From positions 80,378-144,377 of the forward strand of contig NZ_BMQP01000020.1 of the NCBI RefSeq assembly GCF_014648175.1: a stretch of DNA of 64,000 bases, written 5' to 3'. Each line of letters starts with the position of its first letter. The stretch's first letter is position 1. Shown piece by piece: positions 57,815-64,000 of this stretch. The position numbers and the translations under genes were made by a program. The DNA is from Planobispora rosea. GTDB taxonomy: Bacteria > Actinomycetota > Actinomycetes > Streptosporangiales > Streptosporangiaceae. Under the pieces are notes generated by a model that ran no database searches, was not told the DNA's origin, and saw nothing but the letters and a program-made list of their open reading frames with translations.

Positions 57815-59017
57815 ATGTCCGGTCGACGCAACGCAATAATCCCTCTCCTGTCAAACGCAGAATCTTACTTCGATTTCTTTGATGGCCTAATCAACGAAAC
57901 CTCGGAAAAACTTGAAAAGCGTCAGCTCCCTGGAGGACTACTTAAGAGCTACCTGCTGGAGACAGTGGGAGATTCAAACAGCATTTCTTCATTTATAAAA
58001 ATTGTTGAGCGAAGCGAACTTAGTTGCGAACCAATCGGATCCGACGGGCGAATATTCCGCGTCACCGATTCTTCTCGCCAAGGAATTGCAGTGATAGAGA
58101 GGATTGGCAATAGATACCTGTCCTTCTATACACTTCTACCTTCTAGCGAATCTGATCGTCTCGTGCGGAAAGCCGTAGCAGCTAATCCCATGATCGATCA
58201 TCTGTGGCTATCCTCGCAAAGCTTCCATGCGCTCTGGAATCATGTCCGAAGCACCAACAGTGGAAAGCGTTACGGGAAAATCACTTTTGAGCACGAGTCG
58301 ATCTATGATTTTCCTGACGACGAACTAGAAGACGGTGAACCTTCTCATTTCGAAGACGAGAAGCGCGCATCTCGCTTCACTATGGTAGATCGCCTTGATG
58401 TGATCGAAGCACAGATGGAACCCCTAAGAGAGACCTATGCTCCGCTTGCTTCTATTACGCATCTTCGCATACCAGCAGCAGCCCGAGGTGGACATGACCT
58501 CTACTACGACGGCAAGGTAACGAATCGTAGTGATTCATTCTTGGATCACAGAGCAACTCTTCTTAACGTTGTCGATATGTATAAAAGGCTGACAGCGACC
58601 GTGGAAGAGAAACTTTGGACGTCTAGTTCCACCACAGGTGGAGGCGACTTCGTCTTAAACAATGCCGTAGCGGAGCTAGTATTTAGCCAGCCTTTGAGTG
58701 AGGACACTTTCAGGCGTTGGGTTATAAGCCTATTTAATAATCGCAGGAATCGTTTCCGCATCTCCGGGTTCCATACTTGGCTTAGTGATCGAAAGGTCCA
58801 CGCGAACGCTATAGACCAGCATCTCTGGCAACCTATAATCTTGGAGATGACGAATGAGAGATTGATCGCTGTACTCCCCGAGGGCACCTGCGGGAACACG
58901 ATCAATCGACTTGTTTCAAACATTCAGAGATTTGTTGATCCTAAAGTTCGAGCGTATATCGGGGATTCAGAATACTCGACTCTCGTCCCAATAGGTGGTC
59001 AGGCTAAAGTTGGCTAA
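57815..59017 (+). CDS. Unknown protein of AT-rich two-gene cassette (putative defence component)
   Basis: A 400-residue protein. Base and codon use (many A/T third positions, AAA, ATA, TTA codons) differ sharply from all genes to the left, so it was acquired. An excellent RBS (AAAAGGAGGGG) precedes the ATG. No transmembrane segment, P-loop or nuclease motif is visible. An acidic stretch (PDDELEDGEPSHFEDE) lies near 168-183. The C-terminal 130 residues (FRRWVISLFNNRRNRFRISGFHTWLSDRKVHANAIDQHLW) look like a globular domain of unknown family. The stop overlaps the nuclease gene by 23 bp, so both form one operon. No function is assigned. Confidence 0.75.
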   Translation: MSGRRNAIIPLLSNAESYFDFFDGLINETSEKLEKRQLPGGLLKSYLLETVGDSNSISSFIKIVERSELSCEPIGSDGRIFRVTDSSRQGIAVIERIGNRYLSFYTLLPSSESDRLVRKAVAANPMIDHLWLSSQSFHALWNHVRSTNSGKRYGKITFEHESIYDFPDDELEDGEPSHFEDEKRASRFTMVDRLDVIEAQMEPLRETYAPLASITHLRIPAAARGGHDLYYDGKVTNRSDSFLDHRATLLNVVDMYKRLTATVEEKLWTSSSTTGGGDFVLNNAVAELVFSQPLSEDTFRRWVISLFNNRRNRFRISGFHTWLSDRKVHANAIDQHLWQPIILEMTNERLIAVLPEGTCGNTINRLVSNIQRFVDPKVRAYIGDSEYSTLVPIGGQAKVG

Positions 59018-60065
59018 AGAATTCCAGCTAACCCGGGATCCGGTTTTTCAGTTAAATGCATGCTTGTGGCTTGTTCGCAAAGTTCCTTACTCTCCCAACG
59101 CAACCCCTCCGACTTACTACTCTGATGGGTTCGTTTTTAGAGCTATCGGTAGAAGACTTGGCGTATCCGATGCCCTAAAGAAGTCCTTTCGTAGCCTCGG
59201 CTGGTCACCGGACCCTCCGGAGCCCGATGTCTTAATCTGCCATTCCCCGTCACGACATTCTCTCGTAATAGAATGCAAAGCCCAAGGATTTAGTCCAGGG
59301 TCATCTACAGCTCAGCAAGGGCGGAAACTTCTCACCGTATGCGCGGACCCTGGTATCGCTCTAGGGTCTCCGGGGGAGCCGGGTGAAGCTTTTGTTATTT
59401 ATGCACTCCCACTGGAAGATGTCGAGGATCAGCTTTCCACGCTCAGCGCTCTGAAAACGGAGCTTGCTGACCTAGGATTTATATGCGCTAAGTCAGGAAC
59501 CCTGGGGTTGGAAATATCCAGCGGAGGGCTCTGGGGGGAACTTTGTGTTCCTGAAGTAACCGAGAATTCCCCGGTTCGGAAAATATGTAAACGTGTTCAA
59601 ATAACCGTCGGGGACGGTGATGCCTCGCGGCCGATTTACTTAGTCCCCTATGATCCTACGGCGGCTGATAACCAAACGAAAGACGAACGAGAGTACTGCA
59701 CTAACATCCTTGTGCAACGCGTCCTGGTGTATGCAATGAGTGTTCTAGGCCGTGCAGAGGTTCCTGATTTTGTCAGGATAAACGGGCGTGACATACTAAG
59801 AGAAGCAACGTTCAAGATATCGGACTACTGGCAAGCGTCTGAACTGAAGAAGCTTGAGAGACGAATCATTCAGATATTGCACTCCACCCTAAATAAGGGG
59901 ATTATACGCGAAAAGGTACAAGCGAGCGGTGATTGGATCGAGGTTCATCTTGAAAGCCTCGATCTTCAGAAGGCTGCACTGAACATGCTTCAGAGGTCTC
60001 ATACTGAAACGATGGCCAAAGCTCTTGCGAGCCCGCAACTGCAGCTCGATGAGGCCGATAATTGA
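58995..60065 (+). CDS. PD-(D/E)XK-type nuclease of AT-rich cassette
   Basis: A 356-residue protein. PPEPDVLICHSPSRHSLVIECKAQGF contains D78, E93 and K95 in the order and spacing of a PD-(D/E)XK nuclease core; the following SSTAQQGRKLL gives the usual Q/helix. No helicase or methylase domain is attached. The start is GTG 58995 overlapping the first gene; a TTG at 59010 with AGG upstream is an alternative. AT-rich codon use matches its partner. With a mobile-element module next door, restriction or another anti-phage role is likely but unproven. Confidence 0.72.
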   Translation: MVRLKLAKEFQLTRDPVFQLNACLWLVRKVPYSPNATPPTYYSDGFVFRAIGRRLGVSDALKKSFRSLGWSPDPPEPDVLICHSPSRHSLVIECKAQGFSPGSSTAQQGRKLLTVCADPGIALGSPGEPGEAFVIYALPLEDVEDQLSTLSALKTELADLGFICAKSGTLGLEISSGGLWGELCVPEVTENSPVRKICKRVQITVGDGDASRPIYLVPYDPTAADNQTKDEREYCTNILVQRVLVYAMSVLGRAEVPDFVRINGRDILREATFKISDYWQASELKKLERRIIQILHSTLNKGIIREKVQASGDWIEVHLESLDLQKAALNMLQRSHTETMAKALASPQLQLDEADN

Positions 60066-60354
60066 ATCTTTTCCCTTTTAAAAGAGCGAGTGTATGCCGG
60101 TTCCCGCCCGGCCGCTTGGCGGCCCGGCGGGCTGCGCTGCGGCCTGGGGGCCGTTCTCGCCCACCAGCCGCCCGCGTCCAGCGGTCTCCGGCAAGCAGTC
60201 GCCCACCGCTTCGCCACCGGCCCCAACCGCTACGCAGCCCCTATGGGGTGCTTCGCATTGGCGCCGGCCGCTCCGCTCCCATGAGCGATTCCCGCGTTGC
60301 CGAGACAAGGCGTGGTGACGCCGTCCCTCCAGATCTCACGTCACCACGCCCGTC
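60066..60354. other. GC-rich intergenic tract after the cassette
   Basis: GC content returns abruptly after 60080. Short inverted repeats such as GGCCGCTTGGCGGCC near 60109-60123 are present. Several frames stay open for 60-76 codons on both strands, but none has an RBS or recognisable protein, so no gene is called. It is probably the left border of the integrative-element module. Confidence 0.5.
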
Positions 60355-60642
60355 CTACCGGGCTCTTCCGGACAGCAGGGCCGCCCAGACTGCCCGAGCC
60401 TCATTGATCGGCCAGCGCGGAGTCTCGCGCACCTCAGGCATGTCATCGAGCTGGACCGTGCGCCGGATGAACGCCTGCCCACCGCCCTGACACAGTTCGT
60501 AGACTGTGGCACGGCATATGCACGTCCACGCCATCGGTCGCACCCGTTCCAGGGTCCGGTACGGTGTCCGCCAGGCCAGGCGGATGTGATCACGCTGGAC
60601 CATCGCCACATGCGGGCTCACGCACTCCTCCAGCACGATCAT
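60355..60642 (-). CDS. Hypothetical protein of integrative-element module
   Basis: A 95-residue soluble protein with three cysteines (EECVS, CICRATVYELC) and a Trp/Arg-rich N-terminal half (RLAWRTPYRTLERVRPMAW). The tail DDMPEVRETPRWPINEARAVWAALL is amphipathic. No known domain. Its ATG overlaps the stop of the preceding gene (ATGA, 60639-60642), so the pair is translated together. Confidence 0.62.
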   Translation of the reverse strand: MIVLEECVSPHVAMVQRDHIRLAWRTPYRTLERVRPMAWTCICRATVYELCQGGGQAFIRRTVQLDDMPEVRETPRWPINEARAVWAALLSGRAR

Positions 60643-60962
60643 GACGTCCTGCCCGACGACTCCGGCAAGGGATGTGCGACCCGCAGAGCCTCATAGCGCC
60701 GAGCCACCCGGCGAGCGGCCCGCACCGGATCAGTGGCCGGATGCCAGGCATAGGTGAAGCGCTGGCGCTGAGCGTCCCAGCCGGTCCGCCACCAGTAGCG
60801 ATCGTCCTTGCACCACACGACCAGGCCCGTCCAGACCGACACCAGCGCCAGCCCGTAGCCGTCGTGAACGTCGGCGGCGATGCCCTGCTGTTCCAGTTCG
60901 GTTCGGAGTTCTTCGGCGGCGATCACCGAAGGTTCCGCGAGATGTCCGCGCGCTACCGGCAT
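60639..60962 (-). CDS. Hypothetical protein of integrative-element module
   Basis: A 107-residue acidic/basic mixed soluble protein (EELRTELEQQGIAADVHDGYGLALVSVWTGLVVWCKDDRYWWRTGW). The compact sheet-like pattern with many Trp recalls small proteins found beside XRE regulators of actinomycete elements, but no family is assigned. It is coupled by ATGA to the following gene. Transcription runs in the same direction as rep and the regulator, so it probably belongs to the same element. Confidence 0.62.
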   Translation of the reverse strand: MPVARGHLAEPSVIAAEELRTELEQQGIAADVHDGYGLALVSVWTGLVVWCKDDRYWWRTGWDAQRQRFTYAWHPATDPVRAARRVARRYEALRVAHPLPESSGRTS

Positions 60963-61088
60963 GGCGTGGCCTTCCTCCTGACATCGAGAAATGGCTGATG
61001 TCTCAGCAGGTCAGGAGAGACCGTAGGCGCGATATCGCAGGGGAAGCCGTACCGCTGTGAAGCCAAAGAACCCGCACAAAAGTGTGGA

Positions 61089-62303
61089 TCAGGCGATTCC
61101 GGCCCGGGTGGCGAGCCCGCGGAGCTGTGGAGTGCTCGCCCGGTGTTCTCGCTTGAGGAGTTGGGTCAGCAGGTCACGGGGGCGGCTGCCGTAGCGCACG
61201 AGTTCGGGTGAGAGCCGTTCGGCTTCAAGGAGCATGTTCACCGCAGCGGCGTCCTTGCGCTGGAGCGCATAGGCCCGCGCCAGGTCGAGATGTACCTGAG
61301 CGCGCCGCCCGACGAGCCCGGCCGCCAGGTCATCCGGGTTCAGCGCTTCGCTTTTGCGGATGGCTTGACGTGCGTCTCCGGCCTCCACCGCTGAGGAGAT
61401 CTCGTGAATGGTGACGTTGGCCGGTCCGAAGGCGGTCCAGAAGTCGTTGCGTTCCTCCCCTATGAGTTCGGCGGTCTGCCGTGCCTGTTCGAGGAAGGTT
61501 CTCACCGCCGCCTGGTCATATCGAGCGGCGGTAGCAGTGACCGCGACGAGGTGGAGCGCACCGAGCAGGGACAGCGGCCGGGGGTCTGCACGTCGGGAGG
61601 AGCGGTTCAGTGCGTCGGCGGCCCGGAGCACGACCTGAAGTGCCCTGTCCGCTTCGCGGAGCCGTACGAAGACGTAGCCGAGCCGGTAGGCGCTGACCGC
61701 GACGAGCAGGGGACGTTCGGCTTCCTCTGCGGCGGCCAATGAGCGATCAGCGGCCATCCAGGCGAGTTCGGCCTCTCCCACGCGTCGCAGTGTGGTCGTG
61801 GTGCAGTGGTACGTCAGCGAGCGGAGCGTCTGATAGGCCCGCCGGTGCTTGGTCGGCGCGTGGCGGCTGCCGAGTTCGGTTGCCACGATCAATCCCGGGA
61901 GCCGCCTGCCGACGTCGTCGTAGTGCGTCGCCTGATAGAGCCGGTTCACTCGCCGGACCTCGTGGCGGAGCCAGACGAGGCTTTCCAGTGACCCTTCGAC
62001 GTGACGGGGATTGATCAGGGACGCCAAGCCGTCGTAGCTCATCATGGCTTGGCGGATGGCGGACGCCGCCCGATACTGCGTCATCGTGTCTGTTTTCGTC
62101 GCGGTGAGTTCATCGACGGGCAAGCCCAGGATCTCAGCAAGGGCGCTGATCACTGTGTGACTGTCCATGGGGCGCTGACCCCGTTCGACCTGGCTGAGCC
62201 AGCTCTCGGAACGGCCGATCAGTCCGGCGAGGACGACCTGTGACAGGCCACGGCGACGGCGTGCCCGGGCGATTCGCTGTCCGATCTCCTTACGGGCATC
62301 CAC
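61089..62303 (-). CDS. XRE-type HTH regulator with TPR-like C-terminal domain
   Basis: A 404-residue protein. The N-terminal HTH is EIGQRIARARRRRGLSQVVLAGLIGRSESWLSQVERGQRPM (6-46). A long all-helical C-terminal part follows, with repeated RAxxAL/AxxxL patterns that resemble TPR repeats (peptide-binding, RRNPP-like layout). Regulators of this shape are standard in actinomycete integrative elements and control transfer or replication genes. The gene starts 4 bp after the flavoprotein stop, in one operon with it. Confidence 0.85.
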   Translation of the reverse strand: MDARKEIGQRIARARRRRGLSQVVLAGLIGRSESWLSQVERGQRPMDSHTVISALAEILGLPVDELTATKTDTMTQYRAASAIRQAMMSYDGLASLINPRHVEGSLESLVWLRHEVRRVNRLYQATHYDDVGRRLPGLIVATELGSRHAPTKHRRAYQTLRSLTYHCTTTTLRRVGEAELAWMAADRSLAAAEEAERPLLVAVSAYRLGYVFVRLREADRALQVVLRAADALNRSSRRADPRPLSLLGALHLVAVTATAARYDQAAVRTFLEQARQTAELIGEERNDFWTAFGPANVTIHEISSAVEAGDARQAIRKSEALNPDDLAAGLVGRRAQVHLDLARAYALQRKDAAAVNMLLEAERLSPELVRYGSRPRDLLTQLLKREHRASTPQLRGLATRAGIA

Positions 62304-62307
62304 GCCA

Positions 62308-62853
62308 TCACCTCTGTGAGTGTCGCTCCTCTACAGCGCTGTGCAGTTCTTGCATGATGCGTTCCCAGGATGGCATGCGGGCATGCGACGGCGCATCGGG
62401 ATCGAACAGCACCCGCACCCCCATTTCCCGCAGAGCATCGAGGCTACGGCCGAAGGCCAGATGCCGGGCGAGCGCGTCTTTCAGCAGCGGAACGGCCACG
62501 ATGGGAGTGCCGAAGCCCATCACCTCGCACAGCAGGCCCACCGCGAATGTGTCGGCGATGCCGTTCGCCCACTTGTTGATCGTGTTGAACGTCGCCGGAG
62601 CCACGATCACCGCATCGGCCGGAGGCAGGCCCTTCGGCTCATCCGGCATGCGGTAGGCGCTGCGGACCCGATCCCCGGTCAGTTGTTCCAGCGCGAGAGC
62701 ATCGACGAAGCGTTCCCCCATCGGCGTGGTGACCACGTGCACCCGCCACCCGGTTTCCTGCGCGAGCACCACCAGGCGTCGGACATCGGCAGCCGCAGGC
62801 GCGGCACACGCGATCACGTACAGGACACCGCGTGTCCTCTCTGGAGGCTCCAC
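62308..62853 (-). CDS. Flavoprotein family protein (PPC-decarboxylase-like)
   Basis: A 181-residue HFCD-type flavoprotein. GVLYVIACAAPAAADVRRLVVLAQETGWRVHVVTTPMGERFVD is the FMN-binding start; ADAVIVAPATFNTINKWANGIADTFAVGLLCE holds the PAT/N motif of phosphopantothenoylcysteine decarboxylase-like proteins. The enzyme is too small for the CoaBC fusion and sits in a mobile module, so a decarboxylase acting on a peptide or small thiol, or a regulatory flavoprotein, is more likely. It lies 9 bp after the Rep gene. Confidence 0.82.
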   Translation of the reverse strand: MEPPERTRGVLYVIACAAPAAADVRRLVVLAQETGWRVHVVTTPMGERFVDALALEQLTGDRVRSAYRMPDEPKGLPPADAVIVAPATFNTINKWANGIADTFAVGLLCEVMGFGTPIVAVPLLKDALARHLAFGRSLDALREMGVRVLFDPDAPSHARMPSWERIMQELHSAVEERHSQR

Positions 62854-62862
62854 AGCATGATC

Positions 62863-64000
62863 CTAATCAGCGAGGACATCTCGACACTGTTCGTCAGTAG
62901 AGCTTGACGTGCCGTCGGCCGGGACTTGTTCGGCCCGTTCCCTGGTGATCTTCCGGGCGGTGGCGATACGTTGCCGGGCGAGTTCGGCCCAGAAGGCTTC
63001 GCCGTGCCGGTGCCCGCTCCCCGCGTAGCGCCAGTCTTGCACGGTGATCGTGTCTCTCTCCGCTGGGTCAGGTAGGCCGAGGATCGCCCGTGCTTGTGCG
63101 GCTCGGTGATCGGCGCGTGCTTGGCGCAGGTCTCCCAGAGTGACGGAGTAGTGGCGGCTCTTGGTCGAGAAGTGCCCGCCGTAACCGAGCATGTGAGCCC
63201 ACTGCCGGAGCGGCACATCCCGGCACTGTGGAAGATCACCGAGGATGAAACACGTCAAGATCATGCGTCGGGCGTGCTCGGTCACGTCCAAGCTGGTCAC
63301 ATCCCAGACGTTCCGGATCGGACGGTCTACGGTTCCGGCGGATTCGGCCCCTTTGGTGGCGTATTTGGCCACGTAGGAGGCCACCCGTTGATCGCTGACG
63401 CCGTCCAACTCGGTGGAGACGTAGACCGGCCGGACGTCGAGCTGATCGCCCCATCCCAGAGCCAGTGACGAACGAGGGCCGTCCGGAACGGAAACCGTGA
63501 CCTGTTGGGCAGCCTGCCGGATCACCTGATCCAGCATGGGAACTGTGGCCCAGTCCGGCGGCCGGTCGGTTGGTCCCTCGGGGCCGTCGAGCCGGATGAC
63601 GGCATGGAAGTGGACCAGGCCGCGCGCCTGATACTCGGCGACCTTGGCATACGACAGGCGCAGCATCCGGCGCAGTTCGGTACGGCTGACACCGAACAGC
63701 CGAGCGAAGACGGACGGCACGGTCTTGGTGAACTCCCGCCAGAGCCGTCCCGCATGGGCGTTCCACAACACCGCGTTCCGGTAGTCGTAGCAGTCCATGC
63801 AGAGGGGTTGCCCGAGCTGGGGGTCGTCGCGGTCATGGTGTGTGCCGCAGCTTTCGGGCCGCCCGTGCTCGCATACCGGGAAGTCGCGTCGAGGACGGCA
63901 CGGCAGGACCTTGCCGTTCTTCTCTCTACGGCCATGGACCGGGTGGCGTCCCGGATGCGGTGTAAAAGACAGCGGGCGTAGGTTGCCGTGTTGAACCGAC
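62863..64000 (-). CDS. RepSA-type replication initiator of an integrative element (5' partial)
   Basis: The frame is open to the right window edge, so the N terminus is missing; about 378 residues are visible. Near the edge lie cysteine/histidine clusters (FPVCEHG, SCGTHH, PLCMDCYDY) typical of the N-terminal zinc-like region. Then come NAVLWNAHAGRLWREF, LVHFHAVIRLDGP (the HUH-like His-x-His motif) and VASYVAKYATKGAE, the rolling-circle Rep core of actinomycete integrative and conjugative elements. The gene runs leftward into the flavoprotein and XRE genes. The rest of the element should continue to the right of the window. Confidence 0.85.
   Translation of the reverse strand, partial: SVQHGNLRPLSFTPHPGRHPVHGRREKNGKVLPCRPRRDFPVCEHGRPESCGTHHDRDDPQLGQPLCMDCYDYRNAVLWNAHAGRLWREFTKTVPSVFARLFGVSRTELRRMLRLSYAKVAEYQARGLVHFHAVIRLDGPEGPTDRPPDWATVPMLDQVIRQAAQQVTVSVPDGPRSSLALGWGDQLDVRPVYVSTELDGVSDQRVASYVAKYATKGAESAGTVDRPIRNVWDVTSLDVTEHARRMILTCFILGDLPQCRDVPLRQWAHMLGYGGHFSTKSRHYSVTLGDLRQARADHRAAQARAILGLPDPAERDTITVQDWRYAGSGHRHGEAFWAELARQRIATARKITRERAEQVPADGTSSSTDEQCRDVLAD

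Noticed and set aside
60080..60320. Several 60-140-codon frames in the GC-rich tract
   Set aside because: Mutually overlapping on both strands with no RBS or conserved look; treated as non-coding.

Overview
The window comes from a very GC-rich actinobacterium. Third codon positions are almost all G/C, GTG starts are common, and the gene families are typical of the group: DUF2510, SARP/BTAD regulators, eukaryotic-type kinases with Pro/Thr-rich extensions, a MocR regulator, F420-type PPOX proteins and a RepSA-type replication initiator. Gene content fits the Streptosporangiaceae best, but that placement is inferred from gene families and was not tested.

Layout. (1) 1-4,500: partial hemolysin III gene, PPOX protein, M20 amidohydrolase, lysine 6-aminotransferase (lat), a small LuxR-type regulator and tRNA-His(GTG) with a strong terminator. 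(2) 4,590-11,700: oligoribonuclease, then a signalling block of a DUF2510 membrane protein, a membrane pseudokinase and two paralogous Ser/Thr kinases. (3) 11,770-14,030: divergent PNPOx-like protein and MocR regulator around a perfect 10-bp inverted repeat, the probable operator. (4) 14,020-27,460: exopolysaccharide locus with a DegT-like aminotransferase, two CelD/BcsL acyltransferases, a membrane-anchored GH39/PslG-like hydrolase, a large polytopic protein, a Wzx-like flippase, a polysaccharide deacetylase and two GT2 glycosyltransferases. Several genes are joined by ATGA/GTGA overlaps. Both CelD transcription units are preceded by the same 18-nt motif (16/18 identical). (5) 27,600-35,500: ECF sigma factor fused to a zinc-finger/membrane module, a substrate-binding/VWA protein, a CDF-like transporter, DUF4184, a SpoU methyltransferase, an S11 carboxypeptidase and a DedA protein. 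(6) 35,520-43,450: a predicted iron box, a secreted protein, a SARP-ATPase regulator, a YbhN-like flippase, a PIG-L deacetylase divergent from a GT4 glycosyltransferase, and a small lipoprotein. (7) 43,690-56,490: beta-propeller lipoprotein, O-methyltransferase, a STAND-like ATPase with a DUF234/nuclease-like tail, tandem DUF427, PanE-like reductase, TetR/FAD-monooxygenase pair with twin operators, rhomboid, GlxA-type regulator, MFS transporter and a secreted propeller protein. Two unlinked genes for 31-residue proline/arginine-rich peptides lie here (43,696-43,791 and 51,428-51,523; 24/31 identical).

(8) 56,670-64,000 is a genomic island edge. A 5'-nucleotidase survives only as its C-terminal part. 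It is followed by a hairpin-rich junction and then a strikingly AT-rich two-gene cassette: an unknown 400-aa protein overlapping a PD-(D/E)XK-type nuclease. The window ends in the rep-flavoprotein-XRE-hypothetical module of an actinomycete integrative element; its Rep gene runs off the right edge.

The strongest candidates for something undescribed are the twin 31-aa peptide genes and the AT-rich nuclease cassette, a possible defence system. Both are read directly from sequence; the functions are inference.
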